A stretch of 64,000 bases of DNA from NCBI GenBank assembly GCA_947561395.2, contig OX387195.1:27357126-27421125 (forward strand), in the 5' to 3' direction. This DNA comes from Buxus sempervirens. Lineage: Eukaryota > Streptophyta > Magnoliopsida > Buxales > Buxaceae. The notes beneath the pieces are model-generated. The model searched no databases and was not told where the DNA came from. It saw only the letters and a list, made by a program, of their open reading frames with translations. Shown piece after piece: positions 37,209 through 48,208 of the stretch (position 1 is its first letter; each line of letters begins with the position of its first letter). The position numbers and the translations under genes were made by a program.

Positions 37209-37611
37209 ATGGGAGAGACAACAGAGGTAGAGAAGAATGAAGCTTCAGCAGAAATTCAGAAGAAGGAGAAAGACAATCATGAGAAGGAAGACAAGCATGA
37301 GGAAGCAGAAGATAAAGAAAAAGGATGAGAAAACAAAAGATAAGACGAAGAGCAAGGAGAATGGTGGTGAAGATCAGGAGGACAAAGAAAATGGTGGTAA
37401 GGAGAAGAAGAAGAAGAATCCTGAAGATAAGAAGGATCCAGGGAAACTAAAGCTTAAGCTAGAAAAGATTGATGCAAAGATGCAGGCTTTGGCAGCAAAG
37501 AAAGAGGAGATTTTGAACCTACTCAAGGAAGTTGAGCAAAGTTATGGTAACTCAACTAGAGAGACCTGCAAGGCAAGTAATTCTCCCTCTGAGGATTTTC
37601 TTGCTAAATAA
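37209..37611 (+). pseudogene. Lysine/glutamate-rich protein gene with a frameshift
   Basis: An ATG at 37209 opens MGETTEVEKNEASAEIQKK and continues as a K/E-rich frame to a TGA at 37326-37328. The adjacent frame takes over without a gap as KKDEKTKDKTKSKENGG, then KLKLKLEKIDAKMQALAAKK and EEILNLLKEVEQ, and ends at a stop after SEDFLAK near 37611. A single-base indel in the GATAAAGAAAAAGGATGAG run accounts for the switch. The C-terminal heptad-like region LKLEKIDAKMQALAAKKEEI would be a coiled coil. Similar K/E-rich small proteins with this end occur in plants but have no known function to my knowledge. It is either a recent pseudogene or an assembly error in an A-run. Confidence 0.5.
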
Positions 37612-37934
37612 AATGCAAAAACTGCACATGGAAAGAATTGTTAGAAGCAAGAGGCAGAAGATCAGACACAAACATATACTAGCAAAGCTAAGGCAATTAA
37701 GGTTGCATTTTTATTATACTATATAGTATAGAAGCGACACGACTCAATCAGGTGTTAAGGAAATTAATAAAACTGTTTCATCTGTGAATAAACTTTCAAG
37801 AACCCCTCTATTATCCTGTGATTATAATCTTAAGCTCTTCAAAACCAACCCTCGTGGGGTTAAACTCCGACAACAACTAATGTAAGGAATGAAGCCTGGT
37901 CCGGTATCAATGGAGTTGGATGTGAGATATCGAA

Positions 37935-38115
37935 CCAAACTAGTGTCCGTGAGGATCAGCGCATCCTTTCCAGTGGAGTTCATGTTGTCGTTGGAACTCC
38001 TGGTCATGTCTTTGACATGTTGCGCAGACAGTCACTTCGACCTGATTACATTAAGATGTTTGTATTGGATGAGGCAGATGAAATGCTTTCACGAGGTTTC
38101 AAGGACCAGGTTATT
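37935..38115 (+). pseudogene. Captured exon of translation initiation factor eIF4A
   Basis: In one frame the sequence reads [20 protein letters not shown], then [20 protein letters not shown] and [17 protein letters not shown]. This is the central RecA-1 part of the DEAD-box helicase eIF4A, including motif Ib (TPG, here TPGH instead of TPGR) and motif II DEAD. Homology ends exactly at CAG/GTTATT, a plausible splice donor after FKDQ, and intron-like T-rich sequence follows. No upstream motifs (Q, GG, motif I) and no downstream motifs (SAT, HRIGR) are present nearby. It is therefore a genomic fragment carried here with its intron edge, not a processed copy. It is non-functional as a helicase. 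Confidence 0.8.
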
Positions 38116-38261
38116 CCTATATCTTTGGTCTGTTTCAATTTTTTTGTTTATTTGTTCGTTGATTTAATTTTGTTGATTGTTGATGTTAGTTTGATTGATA
38201 TTGACATTTGAATTAGATTCTTTTAAGTCTGTGAACAATATAACTTCAGTAATTAATTAAT

Positions 38262-38371
38262 CGAACTCGGATCCAAATATAATTGAATTCGGATAATCGG
38301 ATCTGAAGCTAAGATCCATATTCGGATAATCGGGTCCAATTCGGATCTTTATCCGACCCGTCGACAGCCCT
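38262..38371. mobile_element. Fragment related to the hAT-type element
   Basis: The segment is dense in GAATTCGGAT/CGGATAATCGG motifs and ends CCGACCCGTCGACAGCCCTA. This resembles the right end of the 22786-23336 element (CCGACCCATTGCCAGCCCTA). No matching left terminus is visible, so it is a truncated or diverged relative. It sits about 150 bp after the eIF4A fragment. Confidence 0.6.
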
Positions 38372-39549
38372 ATTCTAGATCATTATCAATCATAAGGAAT
38401 CATAGGGATTATAAAGTACCAAAAATACAGAGATATATTGGCACCTAAATACATAAAGAAAGGGAAGGGATATTTTTCAAATGTGACAAGGAATTTTCTA
38501 ATGAATTAGATAGAAGAATCATATTATGATGGATATCTAACCAATTTCCAACCAAGGTTTGCAACGTTGCCACTAAAAGGGCTTGCTTGCCAGTTTGGTG
38601 ATATGGTACTGGTATGCCTCTGATATATCATCAGTAAAGCAGGAAATTTCTGGAATCATGAAATTTTCATCAAATTTGAAATGCTTTTAATATATCGCCT
38701 ATATGCCATTGATATGCTAATGCAACATTTTCCCCTCCATAATGTAATCGATCACTATTTCGTGATAATGAGGCAAAAATGAAGGAAATTTATATTTGCC
38801 CCCTTTTATTGTGCCACTCATATCACTAACATGCCACGCATGTTGCAAAAAATGTCAACATTCCCCCTCTATGTTGCTAAATGTCACTCTATTTAGCCGC
38901 TAAATCATTGCTTGGAGGGAAAGGGGGAAATTTAATATTTGCACCCTTTCATCGTCCCAACAGAGGCACTAGTTGAGATTTATCACTGTCAAGCAACAAG
39001 ATGTCGATGATAAGCTGTGATTTCAACAAAAATTTTTTTTTGTATTATTATTTTTCTCTAGCAAATAGTGGATGCTTTCAAATCTACCGAACATAGACCC
39101 ATAAATACCATTCCATGATTAATTAATTTTCTACAAGAGGAACATTGTCTCACTGAGCTTATTTATTTTCTTTCAGTCATCAAAATGATACCGTTGCTAT
39201 TGATACCGAGGCAGAGCAAGAACACCAACTTCTGCAACTATCTTTACCTGTGCGAATAGTTACTCTTAAATCCATATTGAAAGCATCCATGCAGCTGAAC
39301 ATGTGTTTGCAAGTCATTAATATAATTAAGAATTCCACGGTTTAAAAATTAGATTGATGACATTAGTTGTTACTTCAGCAGAATTTGGTGACATTAGTTG
39401 TTACTTCATCCTTCTCCTTCATCCCTTTTCTCAAAATCACACAAGCCAATAAGAGATCTATAAAGATGAAAATAATATTGCAACAATTCAGTTCCTTTTT
39501 TTTTCCTGCTTTTGGGTTCCCTTTAACTTGATTTGTCCATCACAATACA
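38372..39549. other. Intergenic stretch downstream of the dehydrogenase-like gene
   Basis: I see no gene here. The right part must contain the 3' UTR of the minus-strand gene that ends at 39550. Repeated wording (ATATGCC, TGATATATC) near 38600-38720 looks like low-order repetition rather than a defined element. Confidence 0.45.
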
Positions 39550-42500
39550 TCAGAATTTTGATAAAACAATCTCGCGCATAAACTCTTCAGGAGCTGCATG
39601 TACAGAAGAGAATGTGTTAAAATCAGAACTGTATCATTTTATTTGCAAAATATATGACTGGTATACAACCAGACTTGAAACTTTCTAGATTTTTCACATA
39701 CATTGATATGATGAAGATCATTCAAAATGTTGGGCCAGATTCTAGATTAGCTAAAGTTCACATTGATTTGACAATCCTAACAGTTCATAATTCATTGTAG
39801 TTTTTTCTAACAAAATGAGCAAATCAGGATTTTTCCAAATGATATTGCTCAGATGATTGGAAATCTTTGGTTGAACTAGGTTGATAGCATATCCAGCTTG
39901 TCCAACATTTCGAAGGCATAGGTTGATGACCGTGATCATTAGCTAATGTAGTTAGAATATGCAAGGATATGGAATGGATGCAGGAACAAAAGGGACAACA
40001 GTACCAACTAAACCAGTGAAGAGACAGAATTGGCTAATGGCCTGGCGGAGGAACATCTCAACTCCACTCACAATAATGGCTCCTGCAGCTTCGGCTTCTT
40101 TTAGAAGTACAGTTTTTCTAGGCGTGTAAACTGAATCAAATACAAGCTGGTAGAGGGCCAAGGTTTCCTAAACAAGCAAATAAAACAAGTTAAATATTTG
40201 AACCCCAATTCAACAGGTTGTGGTGTTGTGATGAAAAAGAAAGGGGAGACAACCTCAGCAACAGGAATTCTATCTTTACTTGGATGCATTCCTACAGGCG
40301 TGGCATTTGCAAGGATTGCTCCTTTCTCCGGCCAGAAGTCAACTATATCCTTGTAAGGAAGGGCTTTGCCTGAAACTGAGCGGGCAAGAGATTTTGATCT
40401 CTCTTCCCATTAAAAAATACTGATGTTTAGAAAAAATTGAATAAAGATTTATCATCATATAGAAGAGGGAAAATAAAACAATTGTAGTATCTTTTGAAAG
40501 GGAAGAGTTTCAGATTTTTATACCATAATCTATGTCAAAAATGACAATTCGTGCTCCTCTAATTTTTGCACCAAATGCCAGTGCTCTTCCAGCACCACCA
40601 GCACCCACAAGAACAAATAATTTCCCAGCAAGTGGAGAAGTTGGGGGTGCTTCCTTATTATGATGTTCCCTTGCTGTGAATTTTTTATTACATAGATTTA
40701 GGTCTTGTTCAACTCTCAATGAACCCAGTAAAATTTGACAATGAAATAAGATGATAAATTGGGTACTCATTCTTTCATAAGAAGTACCAAACAACGAGCA
40801 GCACGCAAACAATAAAGAATTAATATTAACTAAACACTGGCAGTTGTGGGAAACTTATCGATAATATAGATTATATGGTCATTCATTACCCCAAAAAAAA
40901 AAAAATCTGAGTATTGTTTTGACAAAGCCAATGTCTTCACGACATTATGAACCCCACCCCATTGCCACAAATCTCGAAGGACAAAAAGATCCTAATAAAG
41001 CAGGGTCTGTTAAATGATAGCTTTAAGATGGAAAAGGATAACAAAAATTAACTAACATTGGTACCTCTCAGTGCATCCTCAATTGCAGAAATAGAAGCCT
41101 CACTGTCTGTATTATAACCAACCAGCTTTCCATCACTAGGCCTCCTTATAATGGTATTTACAGCTCCTATGGACTGATGAAGCATGCAAAATTTCAGAAT
41201 CTAATATATAGCATCATTGTTTAAGTGAAATTGCCTTGATGACATTATATCCCAACACAGCATCAAAAAGTTTTGAAATCTTGCATGTTACTTATATGTT
41301 GACAAAACGTGTAAACATTTTAAATGAGATGAAGGCAATATAGTGAACTGGTAGAGAGATGAAATGACAAATATGCTCAATCCTGGCAGATTCAAAATGA
41401 TGCATGTCTAAGTTGTTATTACCTGACAAATTCCCAATGACTCCTTAACTGAAAAGGATTTGGCTTTTCTAACTTTCCTTAAGTACTGTCCTTGTTTTCG
41501 GAATGGTAGCACCAGAATAATTCCAGAATGCTGTCCTTAAGTACTGTCCTTGTTTTTGAGATTTCAAACCTTGATTTAGAAGAAGAAGACATAATGTGCT
41601 TCGAGATACTATGTTGTGACCTATGGAGTGCAACAGGGATGCATACTATACGGCCTTGAATACACAGGCATGAAATTTTAACTTTAATAGGGAAACAATG
41701 GGGAATATATTTCTGAAATAATCTTTAAATCTTAATTACATGGATGATTAAGCTAACCTGAGCAAGAGGATGGACTTCCTCACAGCACTGAATTATAGCT
41801 TCCTTATATGGAATTCCAACACTGCAGTTGACTCAAATAAGGATAACATGAAATCAAATGACGAAAATATTAGACTCATGAAAATTGAAAAAAATTAAAA
41901 ACGGTAAAAAAAAAATGCAGCCAGTACTAGTTGTCCTATATGAAGCTAAAGAAAACAGACAAACAAAAAAGAAAAGAAAAGAAAGGAAAAGAAAAACACA
42001 AAACACAATGCCTAATCCCAACTAATTGGGGGCAGCAGCATGAATCCTATACATCCATCTCAATCTGTCAATATAAAAGCAAGTGCTTCCATTTTATTCA
42101 AATTACCAATAATTCATTTGATACCACATTTCAATCAGACAAAGAAGTATTCAACGCAAAGTTTAATTTCCCTACTTGAGAAAAAGGTAAAAACTCAGAT
42201 AAAACATATTAGATGTTATACTGATTCCCCTAATCAAGTAATCAACAGGAACAAGGGAGACTTGATCCCCACAAAGCGAGTTAAAAATGGTAATACCATT
42301 AAAAGAGCCATCATAGTCGCAATAGAAGAATCTTCTGGGATACAAAGGAAACATTCATACAACTCCTCAAAAATGCCTTTTTAATACCTGAAACCTGAAT
42401 ATTCTGGAGAAGAAAAGCCCTCAAAGAATTCCTTGAGATCATCGGCAAGCATTGGAACATAAATTCCATTATATCCTACATGTCTGAAAGTAAGATTGTG

Positions 42501-45500
42501 CAGAATAGGGCCTTTGCTATGGCCCACTGGGTTTGAAATGAGCCCAAAGATTTTCGTGTCTGAGTTTATATACTCCAGTTTATAATATTGTCTAAGATTG
42601 GCCAAAGTGGGCACACCAGATACTGAATTGTTTCCCAGGGATCCATACACCAAGAAACCACCAAATTTTGGTGACAGTATCTGACTTATAATACCTTTTT
42701 CTCCCATGCAGTACGCAATTAACGGAACCTGCAACCAGAAAAAAGTAGTGAAACATCATACTTATACCAAATATTATAAGTACCGAACCTCAAAATGGAT
42801 TTCCAAATCTATTCAAACCCTCCATATTTCTAATCGCATTAGCAACCCTGCTTACAGAAAACACGTGCTCTTTGTATCAGCACAATGAAAAGTCAAAATA
42901 AATATTCAATCTTGCTTATAATTTTATCTTTTTATTTAGAAGCCTTTGAACAAGGGAATGACAGCACATCATTTATTCTCTTGCAAGAGCAACTGCCTTT
43001 TATTTTCTATTATCTCTTCCTTTTATTTTATATTGGTGTAATTGCTTAGTGTTCACATACCTGGCAGTGTGAAAGCAAATGAAATATCCGTTCAACATCT
43101 GTAATATTATTTGCATAGGTGACAATTTTAGTGACATCCGCTCCAGTAAATTGCATGCATTCAACAAGATGGCTTAGATCTTCTTTTGAAGGAGTCACAC
43201 CACGGACATAACACGATACAATGATTTTGCTCTTGGAATACTTGTGTTTTATATAATCTTTCATCAGATCAGAAGCTACCTGGATTTTCATGCACCATCA
43301 ATGAAAGAAATTGAGGAATTAATGAGATATTAAGTTGAAAAGACGTTATAAACACAAAATTATTCGCCAATTTCCATAAAATTACCAGATATATTTCAAA
43401 GGGTGCTAGAGCTATCCCTTTTTCTTCATATTTTTGATAAAATGTGCTAGGATTATAAAACCTGACTGAATGGCAAAAGTTATCAATTTCACTTTGAAAG
43501 TGAGATCAAATAAACATTTAAATAAATATTCCCTTTTTTCTTAAATAGGAGTGAGCAAAAAACATATTTCAATGAGACAAAGAAAGAAGAAAGTTATGGG
43601 AATATATTGGGGTAAGAACACTCAAGAGTTTCACACCTCATCCTTTCGTAATATAAATAACGAAACCAAATAATAAGTTAGAAGAGATGCTTGTGTGATT
43701 TAAAGAAATATAGATGATGATTGACCGATTCAACATTATTAGCTAAGGAAGTAGGCCTGAATGTGAAGTCTTTCATGCCCCTCTTGTCAATAGTTTGCTT
43801 GTTTTCTCAGAAAATCTCAGCATTTACTTCTTTATATGTCCTTATTTTCCAAAATGATCATAGTTTAACTACCTACTTCAGTTTTCTCCTTCTTTGCTGT
43901 TCCCCATTTCCTAAATATCCAGATTAAGAAACCAAAGTAAGGATTTAGATTTTGGCATCATATCATGTCTGCTTTCCTTGATTTGAACAAGAGCGTACAC
44001 CTCATCCAAAGAAGGAATAAAGCCTTTAACAAGAATCTAAATTCTTGTACATTCATGTTCTTGATTCAGTTAGGCAAGAAATTCAAGAACCTGACTTTGA
44101 TCTAAGAGTTTCTTGAATTCCTCCACATCAACTAAATACTTCCCAAAAAACTTATCTAATAATGATCCAATTCCTCCCATAAATTCTGACAAAGACCATA
44201 CACCCCTCGATGGCATTAGCACACTAATGACCTATATTTTGTTTAAGTGTAAAAAAAAATGCAATTTTCCCATATCTTCATTGCAGAACTAAGGAATAGG
44301 AACAGGTGCACTCGTTTGGATGAGTAGCCAAGATTTTAATAATCAAGGTGTCTTGTTCCCACTTATGATATTAAGGATCAGTTGTGGGTGGAGTCAATTT
44401 GCTCTTTTTTAAATACCTTAAATTTTCCATGTCCACAAATATAAAATTCGGTAGACAGAGACTTCTCTACTAAATATTTATATGCAGTCTTACAAAAGTA
44501 ATCATCGTATTTTGATTAACACCGATTCCCCTATTTGCTTGAGCATTACTTGAATCATCCATTAGAGGAGAATAAACTTTGAAACCGTTTTCCATTGAAC
44601 CAGAACCAACTGAACACTCTAAAAAATTTTAAAAAATATTAGTACTGTCTTATCCATAATTTTTATCACTATTTGGATCATAAATGTTGAGTGCTTAACC
44701 AAATTAAGTCTCCATAAGTCCTAGGGCTTTTGGAACAACAGCTAGGCATGTAACATATGGCATTAAAGCAGGCGCCACATCTCGAGTTCGAGTCACGTAA
44801 GGGGCAACCTATAGGTTGGATCAAAAATGCCTTGGTGGTGAGTGGAGCTGCCAATAGGAAAATGACTACCATTGGGCTAGTGTTGGTAGAGTGGGCTGTA
44901 GTAGATGTCAGCTTCAGAAGCACTGTGGAATGTTACAATCCTAAATGTAAGTGCTTAACCAAACAAGTCTCCATAAGTCCTGGGGCTTTTGGAACAATAG
45001 TTATGTACGTAAAGGAGTATCGATAACTCCAAACACAAGAAGACACCATGAACGGATTATGGATTGAAAAGCAACAAATCACACTGTTAAATCTTCAATG
45101 AATAGATAGTGAATCAAAAAATTCCTTTCAATTACCAATACCAATCCCTACATAAACCCTAGCCACCAATGATCTGATTTATTGTGGCAGGAACAGGTTG
45201 AAGGAAGTAGGGTTGCTGAGGTAACCAACCAAATACCAATACCTAGTTGAGCTAAATATGGAGAAGAAAAAAAGAAGAAAAGAAAATATCAAAGCCTTAA
45301 ATATAAGGATCTCTTAGGCAAAAATAACAAAAACAGAAAAATTTCTATAGCTTCCAAGATGTCCGCATATTTGAGGTTGTCTTTGTTGATTTACTGAAAA
45401 GTAATGGAAAATGTGCACACAAGGTATGGGTTAAAACAGAACTTAAAAGGCTTCTGTTGTAATTTCAAGTATTCTTTTTCAAGCCAACATGAGAAGGTTA

Positions 45501-46676
45501 TAGGCCATAGATCACAGGGGATCCCTGTTCCTACCTTTTCATGTTTGGTGCTTTATTATCATTGCACAATTTTCTTTTTCTGGATCCAGCAGTGTGAATA
45601 GAGCCCACATAAAAACTTATTTCATGAGCATAATACTTTTCGCATAACAGATAAGGTATCTTCTTGCCAACAAGAAATCAAGTATGCATTTTTGTAATAA
45701 TGGATAGATGATGAAAACATTGTTTCTTGTCAGTAATAAAAAATTTATTTTCAAAACGAGCATAAAGTATGAAATGAAAAAAGAAAAAAATGAAAGAATA
45801 TGATTATATATGCATTGATTAGGTATGATAAGAATGATAAACCACTGCTTCGATTAGGTATGAAAGAATATGATTATAGATGCATTGATTAGGTATGAAA
45901 GAATATGATTATAGATGCATTGATGGGAATGATAAAACAAAATTTGCAAGACCACCTTAAGCTCGACTTCAATATAATCAGCTCCTAGCTCCTTAGCTAA
46001 ATGAAGTGCATCCAACTGCCTAATCACATCATCTTCACACTGGCTACCATCCCATGTTGGCCTGGAATTAGTTAATAGAAGTTAGATCCATGTGAAAATG
46101 AAGCTTGAACTTCATACCATAATCCCTGATATATACTAGTTATTAGTAATAGGATAAAAATGAAAATGGTGGATCGCCATAAGGGGAATGAACTCCTGAT
46201 CAGCGCAATAATATAACAGAAAGAATTTTCAGATGTATCACACCATAATTTGGACCGTGTATCACTCCATAATTGAATTTGACAGATTAATTCAAAGCAT
46301 CAACTACATAAACATATTACAGAGCAGTCCAAACCACACTCATCCGTTCTGTTAATGTAATAAATGCAAAAACTAAGAAATCAGTACAATTCACATTCTG
46401 TAAAGTCAGAAACAGGCATTTCTCACAAAATTACAGAAAAGTTTAGGCATAATCGTACTCATAGGCGATGAGCACTGGCAACGGCCTATCTGTAAGGAGG
46501 ATATGCAGATCTCGATGAGGACGGAAGTCCTTTATAGAGTCCAGCCTGATCTCCACAAGATCTGCACCTTGCGCCTTTGCCTGATGCATACTCTGCACCA
46601 TCTCTTCGATCGATTGACCCGTCAATGCAACGCAGATCATAGTCGAAGTGTTCATCACAATTCCATCACTACCCAT
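39550..46676 (-). CDS. DQD/SDH-family protein, probable quinate or shikimate dehydrogenase-like, dehydratase half degenerate
   Basis: Ten exons with GT-AG borders and consistent phase join to 520 residues: 46676-46459, 46061-45956, 43279-43061, 42728-42388, 41821-41758, 41173-41065, 40673-40524, 40402-40254, 40167-40005 and 39593-39550. The start is the ATG at 46676; the frame further upstream has no ATG. Residues 1-225 match plant type I dehydroquinate dehydratase and 240-520 match shikimate dehydrogenase, the usual fused enzyme of the shikimate pathway. In the dehydratase half, LVEIRLD (E42, R44) and K159 remain. The catalytic histidine position is Y132 (SCY for SSH), GLISR is IISQ (Q197), the conserved YR before EGG is YE (E73) with DGS, and YIDVE is YIEVE. 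In the dehydrogenase half, K301, N322, D339, Y466 and Q494 remain, but GHSKS is GHSKG (G254), VTIPHKE is VGIPYKE and NRT is DID (399-401). There is no obvious transit peptide. It is probably a specialised dehydrogenase; the substrate is unproven. Confidence 0.85.
41985..42080 (+). mobile_element. Possible Au-type SINE fragment in an intron
   Basis: Inside the intron between the exons at 42388 and 41821, the sequence AATGCCTAATCCCAACTAAT is followed by TGGGGGCAGCAGCATGAATC. This resembles the conserved 3' region of plant Au SINEs (AATGCC-x-AGTCCCAA-x-TTGGGGTCGGCT-x-ATGAATCC). The 5' tRNA-like half is not seen. The call rests on memory of the family consensus. Confidence 0.45.
43280..45955 (-). 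other. Long intron of the dehydrogenase-like gene
   Basis: This is the 2.7-kb second intron. It contains a direct repeat of about 60 bp (GTGCTTAACCAAA ... CATAAGTCCT near 44692-44755 and 44948-45010). The repeats enclose ~190 bp with a GAGTTCGAGTCAC motif resembling a pol III B-box, possibly a SINE. Near 45805-45930 lie imperfect copies of a ~35-bp unit. No additional exon is visible; the flanking exons join in frame. Confidence 0.6.
45805..45930. repeat. ~35-bp minisatellite within an intron
   Basis: GATGCATTGATTAGGTATGA followed by AAGAATATGATTATA recurs about three times, with an imperfect copy between 45820 and 45860. It lies close to the exon ending at 45956. Confidence 0.7.
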
Positions 46677-46812
46677 TTCGAGAAGTGTCGAAGTTCGGAA
46701 ACCCAACTGCGGCTATTTTCAGAAAGGCAAAGATAGAGCCGCCACCAGTTTGAAACGTCTGAAATGAATAATATTAATATACACGCCAAAGCAGTTTACG
46801 TAGACTTGTAGT

Positions 46813-46878
46813 GGCTTCCTTCACTTGTGTGCCACCCAAAAAAACAAAAACAAAAAACAAAAAGGCTTCCTTCACTTG
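46813..46878 (+). mobile_element. Micro retro-insertion with A-rich tail and 15-bp TSD
   Basis: GGCTTCCTTCACTTG is duplicated exactly (46813-46827 and 46864-46878). The 36-bp insert between the copies reads TGTGCCACCC followed by an A-rich tail broken by single C residues. It lies just upstream of the dehydrogenase-like gene. The structure is that of a strongly 5'-truncated retro-insertion. Confidence 0.75.
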
Positions 46879-47246
46879 GGCGGAGAGGGACGCATCATGT
46901 GGTGGTGGGTCCTACTTTAGAGTACATGCCGTGATACATTTGGATTAGATATTGGTAGCTGTTCGTTGGGTTGTTAGTGCAGAGGATTTCCAATTCCAAC
47001 CCGTGACTCCTTTTTCTGTTCGTTTTCCGGACCACAAAATCTGGAGTGCATTTCCAGGTTCGGGCGCCCGCCACGACACGCGCGCACTACCTTAAGTTCG
47101 TTTGTATTAAAAAAATGTAGTTTTATGAGAAACCTATGTTAATGCTGTTTGTCGGACCAGTAACTCCGTGTAGTTGAAGGTGTCGCCGGATAAAAAACGC
47201 TTGGGTTCCACTCTCGCCTCAACATAAATACTACTGGAAATCCTCT

Positions 47247-47366
47247 ATGCCCATTAGGTGTGCCGGTATTGTATGCTGCCTGTAGGCACATGCCATGTGG
47301 AGGAGAGAGTGTGTTAATGTACTCTTCCTATTGGCGGCATACAATACCGGCACACCTAATGGGCAT
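47247..47366. repeat. Perfect 30-bp inverted repeat with 60-bp loop
   Basis: The 30 bases at 47247-47276 (starting ATGCCCATTAGG, ending TATTGTATGC) are the exact reverse complement of 47337-47366. The 60-bp spacer contains TGCCTGTAGGCACATGCC. A transcript would form a long perfect stem. It could be a small fold-back element or a young hairpin locus. No target-site duplication is apparent. Confidence 0.85.
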
Positions 47367-48052
47367 AAATAAAGGGAGTATTGCTCGGGAGCCTACTTCC
47401 AGCTCAGTCTACCGCATCAAGACGTCTTAATTGTCGCACAGTATGGTCCACCAGAGTCTATCGCACTCCCCTTCAGAGGTAAGTAGTGGCTATGTACTGG
47501 GCCGGGGCACTGGCAGGCCCATATCATTCGTATCCCACCATTAAAAAAAAAAAAGGAAAATTACACTTAGACCTTCTCAGATTTTATAGATATGCGCATA
47601 GACCCCTGACATTAAGCAAAAATATGAAAAACCTCCCTTGACATATAAACAAATGATCACAAAACCCTTTTTCTAAAGATTTTATACCAAAAACATCCTT
47701 CAAGTTTGAAAGATGTACTTTATACATGATAAATTACTATTATTTATAGATTTATAAGGAAATTTTTAGAAAATACTCAAGAAAGAAAAATAGAATTTTG
47801 TTTTTATCACGACTTATTTAGTTGATACTCTTTAACTTTAATTTGATATTTTTGGGAAAATATTGGCCTTAAATAAATTTAATATCAAAGGCTAGGTTGA
47901 TCTTTAAATAACTTAGACATGTAGATTTACCAACTATAGAAATTTTAATATTTGTAAGACAATCACGATCCTGCACCGCCAGCTGACTTGAAAAAATCTC
48001 CGCAACTAACATTTCATATTTTTAAACGTAAATTTCACAGCATCCTACTGTC

Positions 48053-48161
48053 CTATACATAGTAGGTAGCCTGTAGGGTCTGCCGTACGGCCACTGCGGC
48101 TGCCGCCCGGCGGCTATACATAGTAGGTAGCCTGTAGGGTCTGCCGTAGGGCCACTGCGGC
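48053..48161. repeat. 61-bp GC-rich tandem duplication
   Basis: CTATACATAGTAGGTAGCCT starts at 48053 and again at 48114. The copies continue through GTAGGGTCTGCCGTA and CCACTGCGGC, with one or two differences. This patch is unusually GC-rich for the region. Confidence 0.8.
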
Positions 48162-48208
48162 GGACAATTTCATCGCCGCCCGGCTTGCTGCCAGCACATG
48201 CCCGTTGT

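Noticed and set aside
39952-40004. Read-through C-terminus (VGTVVPFVPASIPYP...) of the dehydrogenase-like gene
   Set aside because: The frame stays open past 40005, but a donor there joins in phase to a tiny exon at 39593-39550. That exon encodes APEEFMREIVLSKF, the normal end of the family.
40880-40905. Possible fifth tail-only retro-insertion (TTACCCC followed by an A-run)
   Set aside because: The tail motif is similar, but the flanks show no target-site duplication, so it may be a simple A-run.
41931-42384. Plus-strand ORFs of 82 and 114 codons within the dehydrogenase-like gene
   Set aside because: They lie in an intron and across the SINE-like fragment, on the opposite strand to a well-supported gene. 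No domain is recognisable.
46677-46706. Ten extra N-terminal codons (GFRTSTLLE...) for the dehydrogenase-like gene
   Set aside because: The frame is open upstream of 46676, but the apparent first codon is TTG. The first ATG in frame is at 46676-46674, which fits the usual start of plant DQD/SDH without a transit peptide.
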